Assembly (NCBI RefSeq): GCF_000711975.1
Contig: NZ_JONT01000012.1
Span: 1 to 64,000 of the forward strand
Direction of reading: 5' to 3'
DNA length: 64,000 nucleotides
DNA from: Desulfofalx alkaliphila DSM 12257
GTDB taxonomy: Bacteria > Bacillota > Desulfotomaculia > Desulfotomaculales > Desulfohalotomaculaceae
Position 1 is the first letter of the stretch. Every line of letters starts with the position of its first letter. This document shows, piece by piece, positions 35,547-43,677 of this stretch. The translations under genes and the position numbers were made by a program. The notes below the pieces were generated by a model that was not told where the DNA came from, did not search any database, and saw only the letters and a list, made by a program, of their open reading frames with translations.

Positions 35547-36071
35547 ATGAAAGAAAAGGTGATGGCGGCTCTGTTGGCGGTTTTGCTGGTGCTGGCATCG
35601 GGTTGCGGCGCCGGCGGTTTTGCACAGGGTAATGATGCCCCAAGCGGTGAAGCAGGCAGTGTTACCGTTCAGCCGGAAAAGTTTACGGATGAGGAGTTGG
35701 AAGCGGTGGCCCGTGAGGCAGTGAGTGTTGGGCTAAAGGCAAAGCCCGATAAAGAACTTGAGCAGTGGATAGATAATCAAAAGAAAAACCCCGGCGTATG
35801 GACTTACCGCCACCGTGATGCCCGGGTGATAATGATTGCCATGGGTGAGCAGCCCACCGGGGGTTATGGGGTGCTGGTGGATGAACCGGAGCTGAAGGAG
35901 GGGACTGCCCATATAAATGCAGAGTTCAAAAGCCCCGGACCCAATGACTTTACCATTCAAGTAATAACCTATCCCTATGAAATAATTTTTGTCCACGATG
36001 ATAAATTAAATGTAAACCTAAATATAATAGAAGGTAGTAGTAAAAAGAGCGTCTTAATACCGGCACCATAA
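35547..36071 (+). CDS. Lipoprotein with PrcB-like C-terminal domain
   Basis: This 174-residue lipoprotein has signal peptide MKEKVMAALLAVLLVLASGC with a lipobox ending at cysteine 20. The C-terminal half matches the PrcB_C pattern: IAMGEQPTGGYGVLVDEPEL (about residues 100-120) and NDFTIQVITYPYEIIFV. PrcB stabilises a serine protease complex in Treponema; in Firmicutes the domain is common on secreted proteins of unknown role. An AGGGAG site precedes the ATG. It is a single-gene unit ending at a strong terminator. Confidence 0.83.
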   Translation: MKEKVMAALLAVLLVLASGCGAGGFAQGNDAPSGEAGSVTVQPEKFTDEELEAVAREAVSVGLKAKPDKELEQWIDNQKKNPGVWTYRHRDARVIMIAMGEQPTGGYGVLVDEPELKEGTAHINAEFKSPGPNDFTIQVITYPYEIIFVHDDKLNVNLNIIEGSSKKSVLIPAP

Positions 36072-36103
36072 AAAACCATAATGTCCGGCAATAAAACTGA
36101 TAA

Positions 36104-36135
36104 TGTAAAAAGGGCGCCAAGGCGCCCTTTTTACA
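36104..36135. terminator. Perfect bidirectional terminator
   Basis: TGTAAAAAGGGCGCC (36104-36118) and its exact reverse complement (36121-36135) form a 15-bp stem with a 2-base spacer. T-runs lie on both sides in either direction. It separates the lipoprotein gene from the convergent gene at 36131, whose last codons overlap it. Confidence 0.93.
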
Positions 36136-36415
36136 TTGCCTCGTCAGTGTCGGCTACTATATCCAGGTATTGTTCTCCCAGTTTGGTTATTTCGCACATT
36201 TTGCTTTTACCTTCACTGCTGATATCCACCAGGCCCAGTGCATAGAGCTGGAAGAGTACGTGATCCAGCACCGCCCTTTTGGTGGTGGACATGAGGCTTA
36301 AATCTTCTTTGTTCATTTTTCCGGCATTAAGCAGTGTGTTTAGCACCCGATGTGCCTCTTCTGGCAAGCGGCCGGAAGCCTTTTTAAAGTAATCGTAAAG
36401 GGTCATGGTCATCAA
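36131..36415 (-). CDS. Small winged-helix-like hypothetical protein
   Basis: This 94-residue soluble protein has a helix-turn-helix-like layout: LPEEAHRVLNTLLNAGKMNK, then STTKRAVLDHVLFQLYALGL followed by a hairpin-like ISSEGKSKMCEITKLGEQYL. The predicted shape is a winged helix, as in small MarR-like or PadR-like regulators, but I cannot assign a family. Its start has a GGAGGATT site on the minus strand. It is divergent from the metallophosphoesterase gene. Confidence 0.62.
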   Translation of the reverse strand: MMTMTLYDYFKKASGRLPEEAHRVLNTLLNAGKMNKEDLSLMSTTKRAVLDHVLFQLYALGLVDISSEGKSKMCEITKLGEQYLDIVADTDEAM

Positions 36416-36506
36416 TTATAATCCTCCTAATTAATGGTGTTTACATATAGTATTGACCAAAAGCTCGTTAATTAAACAATAACTCAATTAGTTTTGAGCT
36501 AATTTG

Positions 36507-36535
36507 TTGACAGGGTATAATTAAAAGTCTATATT
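36507..36535 (+). promoter_or_regulatory. sigmaA promoter of the metallophosphoesterase gene
   Basis: Consensus TTGACA (36507-36512) and TATATT (36530-36535) lie 17 bp apart, 48 bp before the GTG start. Confidence 0.78.
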
Positions 36536-36583
36536 AAGTTCAAATAATAGCCTGGCATCTGTGGTGAGAGGGGTTGTACTACA

Positions 36584-37216
36584 GTGAATTCTGAAAAACT
36601 GAAAAACATATTTTCGCAATTAATCGGCCACCTGTATGTACCCCAAGAGGTTTTGAAATCCAATGACACTAAGGTGTTGCATATCAGTGATACCCCTACT
36701 TTTTTATATCCTGCCATTAATAATTTGCTGGCCACTTTAAAACCGGAGATAATTATTCATACCGGGGATTTAGCCGACGATATTAAGTTAGGAAATGACA
36801 ACTATTGTGAGTATAGATATAAGCGGCAGGTGGTGCCCTTTATTAACATGTTGGAGCAGTGCTCCGCAGAGCAGGTCTATATAGTGCCGGGTAACCACGA
36901 TGATGTGAAGGTCATTGGAGATAACATCAAAAACATTATAATTTTACAGGAAGGAGACATTATTGACACCGGCTTTGGCAAAATTGGTGTGGCCCACAGG
37001 GTGGGTTTGCTGCCAAGGGGGGTCAGTTATAACCTGTATGGTCATAATTTTAAAGAGCATATAAATAAAGACGAAAGGGCTGTATATTTGAACGGGATTA
37101 AAAATGCCCATGTAATATTACTGCAGTCCGGCAAGGTGGCAGTAATTCCTTACCCCATGGGTACTAACTATCACCGGAAAATGGAGGGTAAATATATGTT
37201 TCCTAATTCTATTTGA
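36584..37216 (+). CDS. Metallophosphoesterase-like protein with altered first motif
   Basis: This 210-residue calcineurin-like phosphoesterase has IIIHTGDLADD (about residue 62), VPGNHDD (about 103) and YGHNF near 150, as expected. The first metal motif, normally D-x-H, reads HISDTP (about residue 30), so one metal-binding histidine is replaced by proline. Activity may be reduced or use a changed metal site. The GTG start at 36584 is weakly supported by an upstream GAGAGGGG. It has its own consensus promoter. Confidence 0.8.
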   Translation: MNSEKLKNIFSQLIGHLYVPQEVLKSNDTKVLHISDTPTFLYPAINNLLATLKPEIIIHTGDLADDIKLGNDNYCEYRYKRQVVPFINMLEQCSAEQVYIVPGNHDDVKVIGDNIKNIIILQEGDIIDTGFGKIGVAHRVGLLPRGVSYNLYGHNFKEHINKDERAVYLNGIKNAHVILLQSGKVAVIPYPMGTNYHRKMEGKYMFPNSI

Positions 37217-37316
37217 CTTCCTTTAATTATAAGGGCTATGGGTGTCGGTGACCGTGGCTGCAGCAGGGGTTCACCTGGGCTGCCATAGTCTGTCTTTTTA
37301 CTGATATAGAGGGGGT

Positions 37317-38324
37317 GTGCATATGATTTTTGTGCGGACAGGTCCTCGTTTTTTGTTTTTAGCCAGTGATCAAACCCGTCAGCTTAATAAACTGCTTTTG
37401 GAACAGTTTGACGGCATAGAGGTAGATTTTAACGAGGCCATAGGTATTGCCGGGGAAAATGACACCATTGTGATGATCAATGACCGGGATGTGGACAAGC
37501 TGCGGGTAACGAAGGCAAGACACACTGTGCTAATCCCCATGGGTTCTTCGTTAATCCTTGCCAAGCTAATAAACATAAAGACAACGGATTTAATAAACAA
37601 GGCAGAATTGGGTGCCGGTTTGCTTGTACAGCGTCTGCCTAAGAACGGTACCAAGGTTATAGATATGATTAAAGAAGATTATCAGGCCCAAGCCTTTGAA
37701 ATAAAGGATGCCATCAATACCGGCCGGGCTGATGATACCGCTATAATCTTTACCGATGCTTCTTTGCTAAAGGCTGTGCAAAACGAAAGAATGGTACAGC
37801 CCTGTTTGTTAATTAATCAGCCCATTACTAAAATGTACCGCAAACTGAGAAGGGAGGCAGTGCGCTACTTTACCCATGGGCTGGAAAAAAGTGAATGGTA
37901 TGAGGTGCGCATCAACATCTATGATGCAGATGAAAACTATGAAATACATGCCCGCAGATTAGAGCTGGTGCTTGAAGATTTAGAGGCGGGATTAATACTG
38001 GGGGAAACCTGGACCAAGGACCACGCCTTGGCTTTATTCTCGGTGGTGGCCTATCAAATTAGACTGTTTACCATCATCGATCCCTTAGAATTAAAGATAA
38101 TGCTCTTAGGCATGGAGTACGACCATAAGGGTGAACGTTTTGTGGATATAGATTTGTATCACCGGCGCAGCAAAATAGAATGGGCATCCATTGCCAAAAG
38201 GACCCCCTTTGGCCGGAGAAAATCCGGTGAATATTATCGAGAACAGCTATATGCCAAACTTAGTGCAAAAACCAGGGAAAAAATTATTGAGCTAGAAAGG
38301 AACTTAGATAGAAGCGGTTATTGA
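37317..38324 (+). CDS. Hypothetical protein, 335 residues
   Basis: This is a soluble protein that I do not recognise. The N-terminal third is alpha/beta (RFLFLASDQTRQLNKLLLEQ, then NDTIVMINDRDVDKLR). The C-terminal part is helical with RLELVLEDLEAGLILGETWT and many arginines near the end (IAKRTPFGRRKSGEYYREQL). No signal, membrane segment or catalytic motif stands out. A GAGGGGGTG site lies just before the start at 37317-37323. It is closed by a strong terminator. Confidence 0.7.
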   Translation: MHMIFVRTGPRFLFLASDQTRQLNKLLLEQFDGIEVDFNEAIGIAGENDTIVMINDRDVDKLRVTKARHTVLIPMGSSLILAKLINIKTTDLINKAELGAGLLVQRLPKNGTKVIDMIKEDYQAQAFEIKDAINTGRADDTAIIFTDASLLKAVQNERMVQPCLLINQPITKMYRKLRREAVRYFTHGLEKSEWYEVRINIYDADENYEIHARRLELVLEDLEAGLILGETWTKDHALALFSVVAYQIRLFTIIDPLELKIMLLGMEYDHKGERFVDIDLYHRRSKIEWASIAKRTPFGRRKSGEYYREQLYAKLSAKTREKIIELERNLDRSGY

Positions 38325-38356
38325 GATTCTGTTCAATGAAGAACAGAATCTTTTTT
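38324..38356 (+). terminator. Terminator after the 335-residue gene
   Basis: AGATTCTGTTC (38324-38334) pairs exactly with GAACAGAATCT (38341-38351), followed by TTTTT. Confidence 0.93.
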
Positions 38357-38434
38357 ATTTATGTTATTGACAATATTTCAAAACAGTATTATTATGGTTA
38401 TGAACAAGTGTCCATAACAAGGGGGGTGTTTGTT

Positions 38435-38638
38435 GTGAGATCTTTTATCTGTTCAAACTGCGGTCACGAAATGACCTTTCCATATGGAAGCGGGCAAAGC
38501 GGTCGGCAGATAAGGTGCCCCCAGTGCGGTGGGATGGTACACAGGAGTCACTGTAGGAATGCAAGGGCTTTTAACGGTAGGGCCGGAGGTAGAGGTAATG
38601 GAAACTGCCGCAGGGGAGGCCTTGGCAAAGGAGGTTAA
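38435..38638 (+). CDS. Small zinc-ribbon protein leading the orp/NifX-like operon
   Basis: This 67-residue protein has two CxxC pairs (FICSNCGHEM and IRCPQCGGMV), a typical zinc ribbon, followed by a glycine/arginine/asparagine-rich tail. GTG 38435 is chosen because AAGGGGGG (38419-38426) is about 8 bp upstream and longer versions would read through the preceding terminator. It ends 3 bp before the NifX-type gene. Similar small ribbons precede NifX/MinD-type genes in anaerobes; its role may be metal handling or RNA binding. Confidence 0.75.
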   Translation: MRSFICSNCGHEMTFPYGSGQSGRQIRCPQCGGMVHRSHCRNARAFNGRAGGRGNGNCRRGGLGKGG

Positions 38639-38641
38639 TCA

Positions 38642-39004
38642 ATGAAGGTTGCAATTTCGTCATCGGGCAAAGAAAGCACCGGCCAGGTCAGTACACGTTT
38701 AGGGCGATGCCAGTACTTCATTATTTATAATACTGAAAACGGCAAAAGTGAAAGGGTGGAGAATAAGGCTCGTTTTTCCCCGGGGGGAGCGGGTATTGCC
38801 ACTGCCAAAAATCTGGCGGATATGGGTGTTGATGCAGTGGTTACCGGGTTCATCGGCCCTAAGGCCTTTAGTGCCTTAAAGGCGGCCGGTATTACCATGT
38901 ATACCGGAGCCCGGGGTACAGTTGAAGAGACCTATGAACTGTTTAGGCAAAATAAACTTAGTATAGCGCAGTCGCCAAACGCCGGTGCCCATAGCGGTAT
39001 GTAA
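38642..39004 (+). CDS. NifX/NafY-type (dinitrogenase FeMo-cofactor biosynthesis) domain protein
   Basis: This 120-residue single-domain protein of the NifB/NifX/NafY C-terminal fold (PF02579) shows MKVAISSSGKESTGQVSTRL at the N-terminus and GGAGIATAKNLADMGVDAVV in the middle. These proteins bind metal-sulfur clusters. There is no nitrogenase gene nearby, and the two MinD-type ATPases that follow point to the orp-type system, where a related protein carries a Mo-Cu-S cluster. It is the second gene of a tight five-gene operon. Confidence 0.9.
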   Translation: MKVAISSSGKESTGQVSTRLGRCQYFIIYNTENGKSERVENKARFSPGGAGIATAKNLADMGVDAVVTGFIGPKAFSALKAAGITMYTGARGTVEETYELFRQNKLSIAQSPNAGAHSGM

Positions 39005-39027
39005 ATATCATTAGGTGGGGTGTTTTA

Positions 39028-39891
39028 ATGCGTATCTCTGTAGCCAGTGGAAAAGGTGGCACCGGCAAAACGCTGGTGGCCACCAACCTGGTCCGTTCTA
39101 TTAAAGAGTATCCTGTTCGGCTATTGGACTGTGATGTGGAAGAGCCCAACGCCCATTTGTTTATCAAGGGTGATAGGCTGAAGGAAAGTAAGGTATATGC
39201 TTCAATTCCCGGGGTGAAGGAAGAACTGTGCCTCTATTGCGGCACCTGTGCCGAGGTCTGTGCCTTTAATGCCATAGCGGTCTTTGATAAGGCGGTGGTA
39301 ACCTTTGAGGACCTATGCCATAATTGCGGTGCCTGTTGGCATCTTTGCCCCCATCAATGTATAGAACCGGTGCCAAGGGAAATCGGTGTTGTGGAAGAAA
39401 GCAAGTTAAATAACATTACTTTGGTAACCGGCAGATTAAAGGTGGGCAGCCACATCAGCCCGCCGCTGATTAAGGCTGTTAAAGCCCGGTGCAGTGACCA
39501 TGCCGTTAATATCCTTGACGGGCCACCGGGAAGCTCTTGCCCGGCCATGGAGGCGGTGGAGGGGTCAGATTATTGTGTGCTGGTGACAGAGCCAACCCCC
39601 TTCGGCCTGAACGATTTAAGGCTGGCTTTAGAAATGTTGAAGGAGCTTAATGTTCCCTGCGGGGTGGTCATTAATCGGGACGGTCCCGACAGTGATCTTA
39701 TTGATGGCTTTTGCAGCCGGCATGGCATCAAGGTATTAATGCGGATTCCCCTTAGTGTTGATATCGCCAAGAGTTACGCCCGTGGAGCCCTGCCGGCGGA
39801 TGAAGAAGCCCACTGGCAGCAGGCATTTAACAATCTATACAAGGCCATTGCAGAGGAGGTGCATCTCCTTGAAAGAAGTCACAGTGGTTAG
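39028..39891 (+). CDS. MinD/ParA-type ATPase with inserted 2x[4Fe-4S] ferredoxin domain (first copy)
   Basis: This 287-residue Mrp/MinD-family ATPase has a deviant Walker A, SGKGGTGKT (about residues 7-15), switch motif LLDCDVEEPNAHL, and an inserted ferredoxin with CLYCGTCAEVC and CHNCGACWHLC (about 69-110). LDGPPGSSCP (near 167) is Walker B-like. Pairs of such ATPases occur in the orp operon of Desulfovibrio and in many anaerobes, and probably deliver clusters or affect division. It overlaps its paralogue by 23 bp. Confidence 0.92.
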   Translation: MRISVASGKGGTGKTLVATNLVRSIKEYPVRLLDCDVEEPNAHLFIKGDRLKESKVYASIPGVKEELCLYCGTCAEVCAFNAIAVFDKAVVTFEDLCHNCGACWHLCPHQCIEPVPREIGVVEESKLNNITLVTGRLKVGSHISPPLIKAVKARCSDHAVNILDGPPGSSCPAMEAVEGSDYCVLVTEPTPFGLNDLRLALEMLKELNVPCGVVINRDGPDSDLIDGFCSRHGIKVLMRIPLSVDIAKSYARGALPADEEAHWQQAFNNLYKAIAEEVHLLERSHSG

Positions 39892-40735
39892 CGGAAAAGG
39901 GGGCACGGGTAAAACCAGCATTACAGCGGCCTTGGCCACATTGGTTTCAAATGCTGTAATTTGTGATTGTGACGTGGATGCCGCAAATTTGCACCTAATG
40001 CTAAAGCCCAAGGTACATAAGACCGCTGAATTTATCGGTTCGCAAAAGGCGGTAATTAACAGTGAAAGGTGTGATCGGTGCGGCACCTGTGCACAGCTGT
40101 GTAAATTTGATGCCATTGTGGATTACAGTGTAAAAACACTGGCCTGCGAGGGCTGTAAATTGTGCTATCATGTATGTCCCCGGGGGGCGGTGGAAATGGT
40201 TGATCATCTTTCCGGTCACTGGTATATTTCGGAAACCGCCTATGGGCCCTTTGTGCATGCTAAACTGGGCATGGCCGAGGGCAATTCCGGCCTACTGGTG
40301 GCCCAGGTGCGAAAGGCTGCCAGAGAGTTGGCAGAGGAGAAAAAGGCATCGCTGATTCTCACCGACGGCCCGCCCGGTATAGGTTGCCCTGTAATATCTT
40401 CCCTGGCCGGGACTGACCTGGCCCTGGTGGTCACTGAGCCCACCCAGTCGGGTATACATGATTTAAAAAGAATATGTGACTTGGCCGGCAATTTTGATTG
40501 TCGCCTTGGGGTGTGTATCAACAAGGCCGATCTCAGTGAAGATAATAGTAATGCCATTGCAGAAGTTGCCCAAAACTTAGGGGTACCGGTTTTGGCACGC
40601 CTGCCCTATGAAAAACTTATGCATGATGCAGTGATTAAAGGAAAACCGGTGACAGAACTGCCTGACGGTGCTGTACAAGAGCAAATAAAGAAGCTGTGGC
40701 ATGGGGTAGAGCGTATTATAAAAAACATAAGCTAG
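39869..40735 (+). CDS. MinD/ParA-type ATPase with inserted ferredoxin domain (second copy)
   Basis: This 288-residue paralogue of the preceding protein has SGKGGTGKT near the N-terminus, VICDCDVDAANLHL, two cluster motifs (CDRCGTCAQLC, CEGCKLCYHVC) and TDGPPGIGCPVISSL. TTG 39869 is chosen because GAGGAGG (39853-39859) lies 9 bp upstream and the protein then begins MKEVTVVSGKGG like its paralogue. The 23-bp overlap implies translational coupling and probably a heterodimer. Confidence 0.92.
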   Translation: MKEVTVVSGKGGTGKTSITAALATLVSNAVICDCDVDAANLHLMLKPKVHKTAEFIGSQKAVINSERCDRCGTCAQLCKFDAIVDYSVKTLACEGCKLCYHVCPRGAVEMVDHLSGHWYISETAYGPFVHAKLGMAEGNSGLLVAQVRKAARELAEEKKASLILTDGPPGIGCPVISSLAGTDLALVVTEPTQSGIHDLKRICDLAGNFDCRLGVCINKADLSEDNSNAIAEVAQNLGVPVLARLPYEKLMHDAVIKGKPVTELPDGAVQEQIKKLWHGVERIIKNIS

Positions 40736-40747
40736 GAGGAAGAGAAC

Positions 40748-41101
40748 ATGAAAATTGCTATGCCTATTAAAGAGGGAAAAATTAACCCGCACTTTGGGAC
40801 CACCAGAGAGTTTGCAATTTTGCAATTGGAAGAAGGCAAGGTGGTAGACAAAAAGATTATTTCGGCGGAAGGCTTACAGCATAACCATGGTGGCTTAGCC
40901 GGATTAATTAAAAATGAAGGTGTGGACGTGGCCATTATGGGCGGCATTGGCGGGCATATGTTAGAAGCGCTGCAGCAGATGGGCGTAAAAGTTGTTAATG
41001 GTGCGGCCGGTGAAGTGGTAGAGGTGGCAGAGGCATATGCCGCCGGTACTTTACAAACTAAGCCGGTGGTATGCGGCTGCGGCGGCCATCACGGACACTA
41101 G
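40748..41101 (+). CDS. NifX/NafY-type domain protein with C-terminal Cys/His tail
   Basis: This 117-residue protein of the same fold as the 38642 product (MKIAMPIKEGKINPHFGTTR, MGGIGGHMLEALQQMGVKVV) has an extra tail CGCGGHHGH that could bind a metal. AGGAGGAAGAG lies 5 bp before the ATG. It is the last gene of the orp-like operon, with a GGGCCC-type hairpin 30 bp downstream. Paired NifX-type proteins may pass a cluster between carriers. Confidence 0.9.
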   Translation: MKIAMPIKEGKINPHFGTTREFAILQLEEGKVVDKKIISAEGLQHNHGGLAGLIKNEGVDVAIMGGIGGHMLEALQQMGVKVVNGAAGEVVEVAEAYAAGTLQTKPVVCGCGGHHGH

Positions 41102-41131
41102 GAAGTTAAAATTTAATACTTATTTTTAGAA

Positions 41132-41152
41132 GGGGCCCAATTATTGGGTCCC
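41132..41152 (+). terminator. Hairpin after the orp-like operon
   Basis: GGGGCCCAAT (41132-41141) pairs imperfectly with ATTGGGTCCC (41143-41152), and a TT-AATTCC-TTT tail follows. It is a probable but weak terminator. Confidence 0.5.
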
Positions 41153-41229
41153 TTAATTCCTTTCAATCAATGCTTCTTTCGCAGGATATATCATTCTTTT
41201 GTTGAATGATTTTTTATGAGGTGATCTAA

Positions 41230-43089
41230 ATGAATACCTTTCCAAAACTTCAGGAGCGTATGGCCGAAGTGGGGGAAGCTGTGCAGTTTCAGCCCGGGCA
41301 AAAAATCATTAACCAGCACCAGTCGGCCAATTATTTTTTTGTCATCAAAGCCGGCACTGTGGAAATGTTAAATGAAGAAGCCGAAAAAATACATATTAAA
41401 TACCTTTCCCAGGGCCAGTGTTTTGGGGAAGTGGAATGTCTGACGGGGGAACCTTACCCCTACTCTGCGGTGGCAGCCAATGAGGTGGACCTATACCGGG
41501 CCCCCAGAGATACCTTAATACAACTAACGGCGGAGCTTCCCGAATTCAACAGCTATATTATTAATTCCCTCTGCCAAAAAATAAATATATTCAAGCAGGG
41601 CCGTCAGCCCATATCTGTTAGTCAACAAAATAACGGGCTTTTGGACCCGGAACAATTAATTTGTAACAGTGCAGCAATGCGGGCCATAAAAGACAGAGCA
41701 GAGTTTCATAAGGAATCCGGCCATCATTTGTTGATAATAGGTGAGAGGGGTGTGGGAAAAAGATTTTTAGCCCGGCACATTCAGCAGGGCAGTGGTTTAG
41801 ATCCTTTAGTGGAAGTGGAGGCAATGGACCACGGCAGCCTGCTGCAAACAGTTAATGCCGCCCAGGGCGGCACTGTGATTATTCACCGGCCGGAGCTGCT
41901 GCCATATAACCTGGCTTACCAATTGGCTGAGGCGGTAGAACTCCAGTCTAAAAAACAAAAGCCGCCCCGGTTTATTCTAAGCTGCCGCCGGGTTAATGCC
42001 GCAGTGGATTTAGTTCGCAAGAAGTTGGTTGGCAACGTAACCTACATAGAGATGCCGACCTTGAGGGAACGGAGCGAGGATATACCACAACTTGCAGCCA
42101 TGTTCCTAAAGCACTATGCCTTAAAGCATAACTTGCGGGTATACTACTTTTCCGACGCTGCCATAAATAAACTGTGCCGCTACAGCTATCTGGACGGCAA
42201 TGTTGAGCAGCTGGCTAAAATAGTGGAGCGCGCGGTGATACTGTCCAGGGAACCGGTGGTAAGTGAGCAGGATATTGTTTTTAAGGCCCAAACCATTAGA
42301 ACCACAGAACGGCCCAAAATTGGGTTGGCATTGGGGGCAGGTGCAGTGAGGGGTGTGGCCCACATTGGCGTGGCCAAGGTGCTGTATAAACACAACATAC
42401 CCATCGACATGATTGCCGGCACCAGCGCCGGGGCGCTGGTGGGCAGTTGTTTAGCTGCAGGGGTGGAACCGGAGAAACTGGAAAAAATAGTGGAAAACAT
42501 GAGCTGGTCTCGCATAGCCAGCCCACTGTGGCCCAAAAGATCGCTACTGGATAACATCAAATTGGGACAGTACCTAGAGCGGGTTATTGGAAAAAAAGAA
42601 TTCTGCCAGCTTAACATTCCATTTGTGGCGGTGGCCACGGATGCCTATACCGGGGAAGAGGTGGTGCTTAGTTACGGCAAGGTTTCAGATGCGGTAAGAG
42701 CATCCACCGCCATACCGGTGATTTTTAAACCGGTGGAGCTTTACGGGCGTACACTGATGGACGGTGCCCCGGCAAACATGGTTCCGGCCAGCGTATGCAA
42801 ATCCATGGGGGCAGACATAGTGATAGCGGTATCGGTTAACGACTTTTCCTTTGAAAGCGGGCCGCCGAAAAATATCTACATGTCCGTGCTGCACTACATG
42901 GATATGATTATGAAAAAACAGGTGCTGGAAGCAGAGGGTCAGTGGGCAGATGTGTTGGTAAAAGTCAGCAAACCGGGCTTAAGCGGTTACAATTTCAAAG
43001 AAGCAAAACAATACATTGAGGCCGGCCAAGAGGCGGCCGAACAGGCAATACCAAGAATTAAAGAACTAATTAACGCCTGGCAGAGATGA
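41230..43089 (+). CDS. Cyclic-nucleotide-binding / degenerate sigma54-type AAA+ / patatin fusion
   Basis: This 619-residue protein has three domains. Residues 10-120 form a Crp-type ligand-binding barrel (FQPGQKIINQHQSANYFFVI, GQCFGEVECLTGEPYP). Residues 135-350 look like an NtrC-type AAA+ module with Walker A GERGVGKR (about 170), but the GAFTGA loop is absent and Walker B is changed to TVIIHRPELLP. Residues 358-550 are a patatin lipase with oxyanion loop GAGAVRG, nucleophile GTSAG (about 396) and DGAPAN (about 509). Lipase residues are intact. It is probably a soluble, ligand-regulated phospholipase rather than a transcription factor. Confidence 0.9.
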   Translation: MNTFPKLQERMAEVGEAVQFQPGQKIINQHQSANYFFVIKAGTVEMLNEEAEKIHIKYLSQGQCFGEVECLTGEPYPYSAVAANEVDLYRAPRDTLIQLTAELPEFNSYIINSLCQKINIFKQGRQPISVSQQNNGLLDPEQLICNSAAMRAIKDRAEFHKESGHHLLIIGERGVGKRFLARHIQQGSGLDPLVEVEAMDHGSLLQTVNAAQGGTVIIHRPELLPYNLAYQLAEAVELQSKKQKPPRFILSCRRVNAAVDLVRKKLVGNVTYIEMPTLRERSEDIPQLAAMFLKHYALKHNLRVYYFSDAAINKLCRYSYLDGNVEQLAKIVERAVILSREPVVSEQDIVFKAQTIRTTERPKIGLALGAGAVRGVAHIGVAKVLYKHNIPIDMIAGTSAGALVGSCLAAGVEPEKLEKIVENMSWSRIASPLWPKRSLLDNIKLGQYLERVIGKKEFCQLNIPFVAVATDAYTGEEVVLSYGKVSDAVRASTAIPVIFKPVELYGRTLMDGAPANMVPASVCKSMGADIVIAVSVNDFSFESGPPKNIYMSVLHYMDMIMKKQVLEAEGQWADVLVKVSKPGLSGYNFKEAKQYIEAGQEAAEQAIPRIKELINAWQR

Positions 43090-43140
43090 TTGGCAAGAAA
43101 GGGAGTGGATTTTATAGCCGGATTAAGACAAGCCGGGCGG

Positions 43141-43608
43141 TTAATCAATATCATAATCATACAGGCGGTATTGTTTCATAATGGAAATTAACTTTTGCCC
43201 ATAGCGGGGATCGGTGGCGTAGCCGCATTTATATAATTGGTGGGCCGCCTCGTCGGCGGTGGCTGCCTCCCGAAAGGGCTTATAGCGGTCCAACATTAAT
43301 ATTCTCTCGTTATCAGCGATAGATTCTTCATAATTGTGGTAACAACGGAACTTAGCCATTTGCTTTACCTTTTTACCTTTAATAAATTCCTCGTGGGGGC
43401 ACTCAACATAACCGGCCGGCCCTTCGCCCTTTATACCAAACAAATTATAGCTGTATTTTTTTGTCTTCATGTCCTGCGGTACCGTTTTACCCCAACCGCT
43501 TTCCAGGGCAGCCTGGGCAATGGTGCAGCTGGCATAAATGCCTGTTCTTTTGTACCGTTCCTGGGCTGCCGGCGCGATTTTCTTAATAAATTCATGAGGA
43601 TGCAACAA
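43141..43608 (-). CDS. Glucosaminidase-domain protein without signal peptide
   Basis: This 155-residue protein is almost entirely a Glucosaminidase/FlgJ-like domain (PF01832): ASCTIAQAALESGWGKTVPQ with the catalytic glutamate, SYNLFGIKGEGPAGYVECP, and YATDPRYGQKLISIMKQYRL. Such enzymes cut the glycan strand of peptidoglycan. It lacks an obvious signal peptide or cell-wall-binding repeat, which is unusual outside phage endolysins and spore enzymes. It is a single-gene unit, and no phage genes are nearby. Confidence 0.88.
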   Translation of the reverse strand: MLHPHEFIKKIAPAAQERYKRTGIYASCTIAQAALESGWGKTVPQDMKTKKYSYNLFGIKGEGPAGYVECPHEEFIKGKKVKQMAKFRCYHNYEESIADNERILMLDRYKPFREAATADEAAHQLYKCGYATDPRYGQKLISIMKQYRLYDYDID

Positions 43609-43677
43609 GGTATCACCTTCCTTAAATTGTGCTCTTATACACTATGCTCCGGCATAAAAAGTGGTTACCAATGGCTG

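Noticed and set aside
38321-38434. Extended N-terminus for the zinc-ribbon protein
   Set aside because: The frame is open upstream but runs across a strong terminator hairpin, and the only good ribosome binding site points to GTG 38435.
38642-41101. Nitrogenase cofactor operon
   Set aside because: NifX-type domains are present but no nif structural or nifB/E/N genes. The ATPase pair fits the orp-type system better.
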